Assembly: GCA_937942435.1 (NCBI GenBank)
Contig: CALDEM010000060.1
Coordinates: 1 to 36,470 of the forward strand
Reading direction: 5' to 3'
Length of the DNA stretch: 36,470 nucleotides
From: an uncultured Saprospiraceae bacterium
GTDB taxonomy: Bacteria; Bacteroidota; Bacteroidia; Chitinophagales; Saprospiraceae
This document shows positions 1 to 7,336 of the stretch, piece by piece. The position numbers were made by a program, and so were the translations under genes. Below the pieces are notes generated by a model. The model did not search any database. It was given only the letters and a program-made list of their open reading frames with translations, and had not been told where the DNA came from. Position 1 is the stretch's first letter. Each line of letters begins with the position of its first letter.

Positions 1-2
1 CG

Positions 3-1898
3 CAGATTGTAGTAGGTCAAGACTTTGATTTAGCATTAGAAAAGGAAGTTGCAGATCCGAGCATATTAAGCTATGCTTCAGGAGATACAGTTACATTTGA
101 TATAACAGTCTACAATCAAGGGACGTTAGATGCGACGGCTATTGAAGTCACAGACTACGTCCCAAGTGGCATGACCAATGTTGATATTGATTGGATCGGA
201 AATGTCTTTGTGATAGACACATTATTAGCTGGCGCGTCTACGACAATTGAAATCGACTTGGCAATCGATCCTGCCTTTACGGGTACATTGATTACCAACA
301 ATGCTGAGATTACATCAGCTGTGGGTGGTATAGATGAAGATGGAGATTTATCAATTATAGATGGTGCAACAGATGATACCTCAGAAGTTGCAACAGACGG
401 CGATGTAGATGATGAAGCACCCGGCACACCGGGCGTATCCGACAATCCAGCAGACGCCGATGATTATGATCCAGCTCAGATAGCAGTAGGTCAAGACTTT
501 GATTTAGCATTAGAAAAGGAAGTTGCAGATCCGAGCATATTAAGCTACGCTGCAGGAGATACAGTTACATTTGATATAACAGTCTACAATCAAGGGACGT
601 TAGATGCGATGGCTATTGAAGTTACAGACTACGTCCCAAGTGGCATGACCAATGTTGATATCGATTGGATCGGAAATGTCTTTGTAATTGATACATTATT
701 AGCTGGCACATCTACGACAATTGAAATCGACTTAGCGATCGATCCTGCCTTTACCGGTACATTGATTACCAACAACGCTGAGATTACATCAGCCATGGGT
801 GGTATAGATGAAGATGGGGATTTATCAATTATAGATGGTGCAACAGATGATACCTCAGAAGTTACAACAGATGGCGATGTAGATGATGAAGCACCCGGCA
901 CACCGGGTGTATCCGACAATCCAGCAGACGCCGATGATTATGATCCTGCGCAGATAGCAGTAGGTCAAGACTTTGATTTAGCATTAGAAAAGGAAGTTGC
1001 AGATCCGAGTATATTAAGCTATGCTGCAGGAGATACGGTTACATTTGAGATAACAGTCTACAATCAAGGGACGTTAGATGCGACAGCTATTGAAGTCACA
1101 GACTACGTGCCAAGTGGCATGACCAATGTTGATATCGATTGGATCGGAAATGTCTTTGTGATAGACACATTATTAGCTGGCGCGTCTACGACAATTGAAA
1201 TCGACTTAGCGATCGATCCTACCTTTACCGGTACATTGATTACCAACAACGCTGAGATAACATCAGCTATGGGTGGTATAGATGAAGATGGAGATTTATC
1301 AATTATAGATGGTGCAACAGATGATACCTCAGAAGTTGCAACAGATGGCGATGTAGATGATGAAGCACCCGGCACACCGGGTGTATCCGACAATCCAGCA
1401 GATGCTGATGATTATGACCCTGCGCAGATAACGGTTGATCAAGATTTTGATCTCGCTTTGACGAAAGATGTAGCAGATCCTTCAATTATAACTTACAATT
1501 TAGGAGATACAGTTACCTATTCAATAACAGTGTATAACCAAGGCTCTCTCGATGCTACGGCTATTGAAATCAAAGAATATATCCCTTCAGGTATGACTAA
1601 TATCGATACCGATTGGATAGGCGATACTTTTGTGATTGATAGCTTGGGCTCAGGACAAGAAACTACTATTGAAATTACTCTGGTTATTGATACTGATTTT
1701 GCAGGTACTTCTTTAGTCAACAACGCCGAGATCACAGGTGCTCAAGGTGGAGTTGATGAAGATGGAGATCTTACTATTGTAAATGGTTTTATAGATGATA
1801 CTTCTGAGGTGTCTACTGATGGGGAGTTCAATGATGAAGCTCCGGGTACACCAGGAGTTGTGGACAATCCTCTGGATGCAGATGACTATGATCCGGCG
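3..1898 (+). repeat. Four 474-bp (158-aa) tandem DUF11 repeats, first three near-identical
   Basis: Units begin at 3, 477, 951 and 1425, each exactly 474 bp and in frame, with the next unit at 1899. Each starts with a motif like QIAVGQDFDLALEKEV and ends in an acidic linker containing DDEAPGTPGV and DADDYDPAQI. Comparing units 2 and 3 by eye I count about 21 differences in 474 bp, five of them changing the protein. Unit 4 keeps the length but has diverged clearly. The near identity implies recent duplication or ongoing gene conversion. The window begins inside this array, so the copy number is a minimum. Confidence 0.95.
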
Positions 1899-4800
1899 GT
1901 TATATCTATCAATCAGATATATGATCTCGCTGTCACTAAATCTATTTTCGGTAATGGTCCTTTTGAGCCCGGTGCTCCGGTTAGCTATCGTTTGACGATC
2001 GAGAATCAAGGTACACTTCCGGCTTCTGGAATCAGAATACAAGACATTGCAGATTTAGGATTGACGTACCTTGGAAGTGATGCGGAAGCAAGACCAAATG
2101 TCGTAGAGATTTCTAACTTGCTTTTTGAAATAGGAAGCCTTGCACCACTTGCGACTCAAGATGTTGTTGCTACATTTAGAATACCAGCAGGATTTCAAGA
2201 TACGGTGATTGTTAACGATGTGATGATTGTGCAAGATGATGGTGATGATATAGATAGTGATCCATCGACTGACAACACAATTGATGAAGATGGTGATGGG
2301 ATAGGAGATGATGATGATGAAGACAGATTGACATTGTCCATTCAACAAGAATATGACTTAGCGATTGATAAAAACTTAGTAGTGGCTGGCAATGCACTAC
2401 CGGGAGACTTCATAGAATTTGAAATTATAATTACAAATGAAGGAACGATAGATGCTAACAATATCATAGCTGAAGATAGCCCATCAGCCGGATTGGTGTT
2501 TGTAAGTAGTGATGTGTCTACTAACTCTAATGTTACTCAGCTTACTGATGCAACCTATCAGATTGCTTCTTTAAGAGTCGGAGGATCAGAGTCATTTATA
2601 GTAACATATCAAGTAGACCCTAATTTTGAAGGAACTACAGTTATTAATGATGTACAGATCATAGCCGATGATGGTGATGATATAGATAGTGATCCATCAA
2701 CTGACAATACTTTTGATGAAGACAGCAATGGATTAGGTGATGATGATGACGAAGATCAGGTGGTTATACCGATATCTCAATCATTTGATCTCGCTTTAGA
2801 AAAATCTATAGTATCTACAGGACCATATTTGCCTGGTGATGAAGTCGTTTTCGAGATTACAGTGACTAATGAAGGGTCTTTATCAGCCATTGAAACATAC
2901 TTTAGAGATATTTCGCCTTCAGATCTTATTTACGTAAGTGATAATGCCTCTGAAGATGTTAATATCACCCACCTCAATGATGAAATATTCCTTATAGAAT
3001 CATTGTTGCCTGAAGAATCACAAAGCGTTCAGATCACTTACAGGATTGCTAGTGGTTTTGCAGGTACGAGCATCGACAATGCTGCTGAAATCATTACAGA
3101 TTCGGGTGATGATGTCGACAGTGATCCGTTTTCAGATGATTCGGTAGATGAAGATAATGATGGACTCGGTGATGATGATGATGAAGATATGGTAACTGTA
3201 ATCGTCGAAGCTAATTATGATCTGGCTATCGAAAAGATAAGCATGGCAACTGAGCCATTACAATTTGGAGGCATGACAGCTTTTATGATTGTAGTTACTA
3301 ATCAAGGAGGTGTCACGGCTAACAATGTAGAAGTAACTGATATGCCAGATCCGTCCTTGCTTTATAATGGCAGTGATGTTGGGCAAAATAGTAATGTCCA
3401 AGAGATAGATGAGATGGTGTTTTCTATCAACACACTTACTCCAGGGCAAAGTGACACTATTGTAGTTGTCTTCGAATTAGTAGAAGGTTTCCAAGACTCG
3501 ATTATTAGTAATCGAGTCCAGATAACGGGCGATGATGGCAATGATCTTGATAGTGACCCAAGTATCGGATTTGATATAGATGAAAACAATGATGGAGTAA
3601 CACAAGATGATGATGAAGCAGAGGCAACAGTTGAAGTGTTCCAAGTATTTGATCTTGCATTGGTCCAGACACTTTCATCTGTAGGGCCATTTAGTCCAGG
3701 TGATTCTGTGACCTTTGATATTACAATTATAAATCAAGGTACACTCAATGCCACTAATATTGAATTAGCAGATTATATACCAGATGGCTTGACTTTGAGT
3801 GATGAAGAGTGGTTGGCATTAGATAGTATCGCTACTTTGATATTCTCGATTGATTCTCTCAATGCTGGAGATACCACAATGATCAATATCACATTTACAA
3901 TTGATCTTGACTTTGTAGGATCAGAGATTATAAATAATGTTGAGATTAGCTCAGCAGATGGAGGAGTAGATATCGACTCCACACCGGATCAGACTAATGA
4001 TGATGTATTTGGTGGTGATGATGTAACAGACAATATGAATGGAGATGAGGATGACGCAGATCCAGAGCCAATTACAATTATAATGTGTGATGGCATGACC
4101 ATGCCTACGTTTGATCCATCGTGTAATCGAGTCATATCAAGTGATGTCATATTCGTTATAGATAACTCACAGAGTATCGATAGCTTGGAGTATGATCAGT
4201 TTGAAGATATTATAGTTTCAAGTATTCAGAAAGTTCAGTGTGATTGTCCACTTGCGCGTGTTGCAGTGATGCATTATGGTGGTGCTTTTGGTGCAGAGAC
4301 GTTCCTTGAGTTTAACTTTAATAATGGCGGTATAACCAGGGTGGAAAGACAGTTCTGTACTGAGAGAAACTCAAGTGGCAATTGTAACGAAGGTGGAGAT
4401 GATCTTAATGCAGCGATGGGTGATCTATTGGGTTATCTTAATGATGGCACCTTGTCTACTGATCCGATGAATAATCTTTCAATAGTTCTATTCACTGACG
4501 CCTTTGGTTTTGAAGACGAATGTAATTTTGTTAACTGCTCTGTCATTAGACCATTTGACAATATTGACATGTTGAAAGAAGACTTTGATGCGAGTGTCAC
4601 AGTGATAGGCGCTTCATCACAAGCGGAAGAGATATTGTTGTCGCTTTATGCGTCGCCTGGAGGCTCTTACAATGGTGGAGTATTTAGTCAAGATTGTGCA
4701 GATACTTTTGATGGTTGCGAACTGCCAAGAAAATACGTCGGCGTTGAGTTCAACAGTGATCCGCAGACCATCGCAGATAGTGTCTTCTCATGTGTGTCAT

Positions 4801-6827
4801 GTACTCCTTTCATTATGTCCAATGTATTGGTAGAAGCAATCGAGGATGAAGAGATTTGCTTCAACCTGGGTGAGTCAGTTACATTAGGGGCTTCGATATC
4901 GATGGGGCAACCTCCTTTCGTTTATCGTTGGAGCGATGGTCTTGGTAATGATCCGACACCTACAGTTATGCCGTCTTCTAATATGACTTACTTTGTAACC
5001 GTAACAGATGCAAACGGTTGTGAAGGGATAGATTCAGTTAACATCTTAGTTGAGGAATGCAGAATATGTTTTGCTGAGTCGGGTACACCTAAGGGACCTG
5101 TCGAATCTTGTTTTGATGTTGAGAGTGGTGTTGGACGAATTGAGACCGAAAGAAACGATGACGTCTTTATACCGATAGGTTATGATGAAATATTTATACT
5201 TACGGATTCTTCCTTAACTATTATAGATTACTCCATAGGTGCAACGACATTTACAGTGGACCGTCCGGGTAATTATAGAGTACATACGCTCATAGCAGAT
5301 GTCAATCATCCAGAAAGTCCAGATCACTTAGATCTAAGCATTATAATACCAGGTACTTCTGGGTTGTTTATAGTTGCTAATTGTATCAATGATCATGGTG
5401 TCTGTGCATCCTTTGATTTCAAGGGACGGTTTCATACTATTTTGGATGAAAATCACATGCTTTGTATGCCTGTCGAAAACACAGTCTTCCTTTGTTGGGA
5501 TGGATTGGATAACGATGGTGATGGATTGATTGATTGTTTTGATGAAGACTGCCAGAGCTTTATAGTCTGTCAAGAGAACACAGTTGTTGCGTGTAATGAC
5601 CTTGTCGATAATGATAAGGATGGACTCGTAGATTGCTTCGATCCTGATTGTTTTGCCTTTGCTATTTGTGCAGAGATTAAAGAGAAGTGTGATGATGGTA
5701 TAGACAATGATGGTGATGGACTCATCGATTGTATGGATGATAGTTGTACAGGAGATGTCTCTTGTCGTGAGGATAGTCCATTTACATGTGCTGATGGTCG
5801 AGACAATGATGGTGACGGCCTTATAGATTGTCAAGAAGCAAGTTGTCGACAATTTTTGGTCTGTGCAGAATACTCAGCTGCAGCTTGTAGTGATGGGATA
5901 GACAATGACGGAGATGGACTCATCGATTGTGAAGACGGTGACTGTAAAGAGATCTTTAGTGAAGTTTGTACTGAAGAAGAAAATACAGAAGCCCTTTGTA
6001 ATGACGGATTGGATAACAACGGTGATGGATTAGTTGATTGTGAGGATGGTTCATGTTCTGCATTCTGGCCATGCAATGTGACAAATACCAAGTCAAGTTC
6101 AAAACTTCAGTTGCGAGTCATGCTTCAAGGAGCTTATGATGCCGCTACACGATCTATGAGAACTGATCTAAACACATTAGGATATTTGCCAGGTCAGCAG
6201 CCGACTACTTTGATGGGACAGAACAGACACAATGAGTTGCCGTATGAGGGAGGTCCTTGGTTCTTCTTTGATAAGCAAGTCGATAAGCAGATTAGATCTA
6301 AGAGCAGTGGTCTTTATACGGAGCAATCAGTGGATTGGGTTGTTATTAGCATGAGAAGTAATCTCATAGGACAAGATGTGATCTGGAGAGGTCTTGGTAT
6401 AGTCGACACATACGGATACATAGATGTTAAGTCTCCACTAGACATAAAACAAGGCGACTATTATGTGATGATAGAGCATCGTAATCATATGCCCGTTATA
6501 TCAGCAACTAAAGTAGTATATGCAGAAGGAGGTTGGTCTTATGACTTTACGTCAAATGATAGCTACCGCAGCGGTGTTACACAAGGTCAGTACTTGTCGC
6601 AACAAGGTGACTATATGATGATAGGCGCCAATGGAGATTACATTGTTAATTCTTCATCTTATAACGATATCAATATCCTCGATCTTAATGAATGGAGATT
6701 TAACAATGGTCAAAATAGTGGCTACTTCATTGAAGATTATGATATGAATGGTGATGTTAATGTGAAAGACAGAATTCTTTGGCAAACGAACAATGGTAGG
6801 TTTGTTTATCTGCCTAATGAAGATTAA
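3..6827 (+). CDS. Giant extracellular DUF11 / VWA / Ca-binding repeat protein, 5'-truncated by window
   Basis: The reading frame is open from the first bases (first full codon at 3) to TAA at 6825-6827, giving 2274 visible codons. The true start lies to the left; the Met at 171 is internal to a repeat. Order of modules: nine DUF11-type beta-sandwich units (3 to about 4085), a von Willebrand A domain (about 4137-4797), a SprB/PKD-like domain (about 4849-5061), an unassigned beta-rich stretch (5062-5487), six Cys-framed acidic repeats (5493-6077) and a C-terminal module (about 6091-6824) ending in a dockerin-like loop, DMNGDVNVKD. DUF11 units 5-8 end in Asp-rich linkers such as GDDDDED, which probably bind calcium. 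No catalytic domain is visible. The family role is inferred to be adhesion or surface-layer structure. The N-terminus, and so the export signal, is outside the window, and I see no T9SS sorting domain at the C-terminus. A terminator follows at once. The protein identity is unknown; the domain calls are by eye. Confidence 0.93.
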   Translation, partial: QIVVGQDFDLALEKEVADPSILSYASGDTVTFDITVYNQGTLDATAIEVTDYVPSGMTNVDIDWIGNVFVIDTLLAGASTTIEIDLAIDPAFTGTLITNNAEITSAVGGIDEDGDLSIIDGATDDTSEVATDGDVDDEAPGTPGVSDNPADADDYDPAQIAVGQDFDLALEKEVADPSILSYAAGDTVTFDITVYNQGTLDAMAIEVTDYVPSGMTNVDIDWIGNVFVIDTLLAGTSTTIEIDLAIDPAFTGTLITNNAEITSAMGGIDEDGDLSIIDGATDDTSEVTTDGDVDDEAPGTPGVSDNPADADDYDPAQIAVGQDFDLALEKEVADPSILSYAAGDTVTFEITVYNQGTLDATAIEVTDYVPSGMTNVDIDWIGNVFVIDTLLAGASTTIEIDLAIDPTFTGTLITNNAEITSAMGGIDEDGDLSIIDGATDDTSEVATDGDVDDEAPGTPGVSDNPADADDYDPAQITVDQDFDLALTKDVADPSIITYNLGDTVTYSITVYNQGSLDATAIEIKEYIPSGMTNIDTDWIGDTFVIDSLGSGQETTIEITLVIDTDFAGTSLVNNAEITGAQGGVDEDGDLTIVNGFIDDTSEVSTDGEFNDEAPGTPGVVDNPLDADDYDPAVISINQIYDLAVTKSIFGNGPFEPGAPVSYRLTIENQGTLPASGIRIQDIADLGLTYLGSDAEARPNVVEISNLLFEIGSLAPLATQDVVATFRIPAGFQDTVIVNDVMIVQDDGDDIDSDPSTDNTIDEDGDGIGDDDDEDRLTLSIQQEYDLAIDKNLVVAGNALPGDFIEFEIIITNEGTIDANNIIAEDSPSAGLVFVSSDVSTNSNVTQLTDATYQIASLRVGGSESFIVTYQVDPNFEGTTVINDVQIIADDGDDIDSDPSTDNTFDEDSNGLGDDDDEDQVVIPISQSFDLALEKSIVSTGPYLPGDEVVFEITVTNEGSLSAIETYFRDISPSDLIYVSDNASEDVNITHLNDEIFLIESLLPEESQSVQITYRIASGFAGTSIDNAAEIITDSGDDVDSDPFSDDSVDEDNDGLGDDDDEDMVTVIVEANYDLAIEKISMATEPLQFGGMTAFMIVVTNQGGVTANNVEVTDMPDPSLLYNGSDVGQNSNVQEIDEMVFSINTLTPGQSDTIVVVFELVEGFQDSIISNRVQITGDDGNDLDSDPSIGFDIDENNDGVTQDDDEAEATVEVFQVFDLALVQTLSSVGPFSPGDSVTFDITIINQGTLNATNIELADYIPDGLTLSDEEWLALDSIATLIFSIDSLNAGDTTMINITFTIDLDFVGSEIINNVEISSADGGVDIDSTPDQTNDDVFGGDDVTDNMNGDEDDADPEPITIIMCDGMTMPTFDPSCNRVISSDVIFVIDNSQSIDSLEYDQFEDIIVSSIQKVQCDCPLARVAVMHYGGAFGAETFLEFNFNNGGITRVERQFCTERNSSGNCNEGGDDLNAAMGDLLGYLNDGTLSTDPMNNLSIVLFTDAFGFEDECNFVNCSVIRPFDNIDMLKEDFDASVTVIGASSQAEEILLSLYASPGGSYNGGVFSQDCADTFDGCELPRKYVGVEFNSDPQTIADSVFSCVSCTPFIMSNVLVEAIEDEEICFNLGESVTLGASISMGQPPFVYRWSDGLGNDPTPTVMPSSNMTYFVTVTDANGCEGIDSVNILVEECRICFAESGTPKGPVESCFDVESGVGRIETERNDDVFIPIGYDEIFILTDSSLTIIDYSIGATTFTVDRPGNYRVHTLIADVNHPESPDHLDLSIIIPGTSGLFIVANCINDHGVCASFDFKGRFHTILDENHMLCMPVENTVFLCWDGLDNDGDGLIDCFDEDCQSFIVCQENTVVACNDLVDNDKDGLVDCFDPDCFAFAICAEIKEKCDDGIDNDGDGLIDCMDDSCTGDVSCREDSPFTCADGRDNDGDGLIDCQEASCRQFLVCAEYSAAACSDGIDNDGDGLIDCEDGDCKEIFSEVCTEEENTEALCNDGLDNNGDGLVDCEDGSCSAFWPCNVTNTKSSSKLQLRVMLQGAYDAATRSMRTDLNTLGYLPGQQPTTLMGQNRHNELPYEGGPWFFFDKQVDKQIRSKSSGLYTEQSVDWVVISMRSNLIGQDVIWRGLGIVDTYGYIDVKSPLDIKQGDYYVMIEHRNHMPVISATKVVYAEGGWSYDFTSNDSYRSGVTQGQYLSQQGDYMMIGANGDYIVNSSSYNDINILDLNEWRFNNGQNSGYFIEDYDMNGDVNVKDRILWQTNNGRFVYLPNED
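1899..4085 (+). repeat. Five further DUF11 units, 432-bp (144-aa) register, with Asp-rich linkers
   Basis: Units begin at 1899, 2331, 2763, 3195 and 3627, spaced exactly 432 bp although the sequences are strongly diverged. Each opens with a YDLAI-K or FDLAL-K type strand and a TNQG/TNEG motif, the usual DUF11 signature. The linkers near 2235-2325, 2667-2757, 3100-3190 and 3526-3618 contain runs such as DSDPSTDN and GDDDDED, which look like calcium-binding tethers. The fifth unit (from 3627) carries a longer acidic tail ending in GDEDDADPEP before the VWA domain. Confidence 0.88.
4137..4797 (+). other. von Willebrand factor A domain within the first giant protein
   Basis: The stretch from SSDVIFVIDNSQSID fits a VWA fold: a hydrophobic strand followed by the MIDAS DxSxS motif, with Asp codon at 4161, Ser at 4167 and Ser at 4173. 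A later strand, VLFTDAFG, supplies the expected TD motif (Asp codon at 4497). The position where VWA domains normally have the MIDAS Thr reads GGDDLNAA, with Asp at 4398-4400. Cysteine pairs (for example CDC near 4240 and CVSC at the end) suggest an extracellular, disulfide-bonded variant. VWA domains usually mediate metal-dependent protein binding; the partner here is unknown. Confidence 0.8.
4849..5061 (+). other. SprB/PKD-like immunoglobulin-fold domain
   Basis: The segment has the typical pattern of this Bacteroidota fold: a Cys-containing first strand with G-SVTL, then PPFVYRWSDG, then TYFVTVTDANGC and a closing VNILV-EC strand. Such domains occur repeatedly in gliding and adhesion proteins of the SprB type. 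Only one copy is present here, between the VWA domain and an unassigned region. Confidence 0.65.
5493..6077 (+). repeat. Six Cys-framed calcium-binding repeats (DNDGDGLIDC type)
   Basis: Units start with Cys codons at 5493, 5592, 5688, 5787, 5886 and 5997, spaced 99, 96, 99, 99 and 111 bp. The core is C-x-D-G-x-D-N-D-G-D-G-L-I-D-C followed by an acidic tetrad and another Cys. The DxDxDG loop resembles EF-hand and thrombospondin type 3 calcium loops, and the invariant Cys pairs probably form disulfides. Repeats of this kind are known in surface proteins of Bacteroidota and Myxococcota. Unit 2 replaces the central DG by DK and unit 6 uses NNGDG. They probably form a stiff stalk between the VWA/PKD part and the C-terminal module. 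Confidence 0.9.
6091..6824 (+). other. C-terminal module with dockerin-like calcium loop
   Basis: The region reads LQLRVMLQGAYD, DLNTLGYLP, a strand DWVVISMRS, then DYYVMIEHRNHMPV, and finally two loop-helix segments. The last, DMNGDVNVKDRILW, has the D-x-N-x-D-x(4)-D spacing of a dockerin or EF-hand loop. The order resembles the C-terminal module of many Saprospiraceae extracellular proteins, which ends in comparable Asp/Asn loops (recognised from memory, not searched). It ends in NED at the stop codon without the motifs of a T9SS type A sorting domain, so its attachment or export route is unclear. Confidence 0.55.
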
Positions 6828-7198
6828 AGAATCTTCAGACTAATAATTTTTAAAAGCCGGATGGATTAATTTCCATTCGGCTTTTCGTTGTTGTCACACC
6901 AATAACATATAGAAAATTAACACTTTATCTATATATTTTTAATTTGACAATATCTTGCCAAAATTATATCTTAAGTATTATCATTTAGCTCTTTATATAT
7001 GTTTGTTTAAAACATATTTTTTATTCTTAAAGTGTAAAAAAACACTCCTCTTCTATACGGGTGCACCACCTACTTCTATTCCTATATTCACTTCTTAATA
7101 GCTCATTATCAACACTTTATGCCTAATTGCAGGTATAGAAAACATAAAGTTTAATGATGATGTGTAAGGGGTTGTAACAGAAAATTGAAGATTATTGA
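6828..7198. other. Intergenic region between giant genes 1 and 2
   Basis: These 371 bp are AT-rich and contain no plausible gene. They hold the terminator of the first gene near the left end. The octamer TATGTTTG at 6998-7005 fits the Bacteroidota -7 promoter consensus TAnnTTTG, but I see no TTG element at the proper distance upstream, so promoter status is weak. A short hairpin (AGTGT at 7031, ACACT at 7042) surrounds a run of A. The bases before the start of gene 2 have no clear Shine-Dalgarno sequence, as is common in this phylum. Confidence 0.75.
6852..6891 (+). terminator. Rho-independent-type terminator after giant gene 1
   Basis: A 13-bp stem pairs AAAAGCCGGATGG (6852-6864) with CCATTCGGCTTTT (6873-6885) with one G-T wobble and an 8-nt loop. 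The second arm ends in a T run, followed by a T-rich tail. It begins 25 bp after the stop codon, which fits termination of the first gene. The A-rich left arm could also allow some function on the opposite strand. Confidence 0.85.
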
Positions 7199-7336
7199 AT
7201 GGTGCGATACGATGATACTTGTAGTAAAATCAATATTTATAAAAATCTGTTTAGTCTTACCAGAACTTCGGTAGTAAGTAGAATTTTATTTATTGTTTTA
7301 TTAGGTCTTTTCTCTGCCCAGAGTGCTAAGGCAGAT
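7199..7336 (+). other. Signal peptide of the 5437-aa protein
   Basis: The N-terminus is unusually long for a signal peptide: about 29 polar residues starting MVRYDDTCSK precede the hydrophobic core ILFIVLLGLF, which is followed by SAQSAKA and a likely cleavage before DHFW. No alternative ATG lies between residue 1 and the core, so the long n-region looks real unless a rare start is used. Confidence 0.75.

Noticed and set aside
171..173. ATG as the start of gene 1
   Set aside because: The frame is open from the window edge and the preceding residues complete the same DUF11 unit seen three more times downstream, so this Met is internal.
155..1393. Three antisense open frames of 96 codons repeated at 474-bp spacing
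   Set aside because: They are mirror images of the DUF11 cassettes on the + strand: they repeat only because the coding repeat does, and have low-complexity Ser/Pro/Val-rich translations without recognisable features.
5334..5852. 172-codon antisense open frame
   Set aside because: It is opposite the well-supported Cys/Asp repeat region of gene 1; its Thr/Ile-rich translation has no domain or start context.
6944..6972. TTGACA with TATCTT at 17-bp spacing, resembling a sigma-70 promoter
   Set aside because: The primary sigma factor of Bacteroidota uses a different consensus, and such matches are expected by chance in AT-rich intergenic DNA.
6998..7005. TATGTTTG as promoter of gene 2
   Set aside because: It fits the Bacteroidota -7 element, but no TTG element lies at the expected distance upstream, so it is mentioned only as a weak candidate in the intergenic entry.
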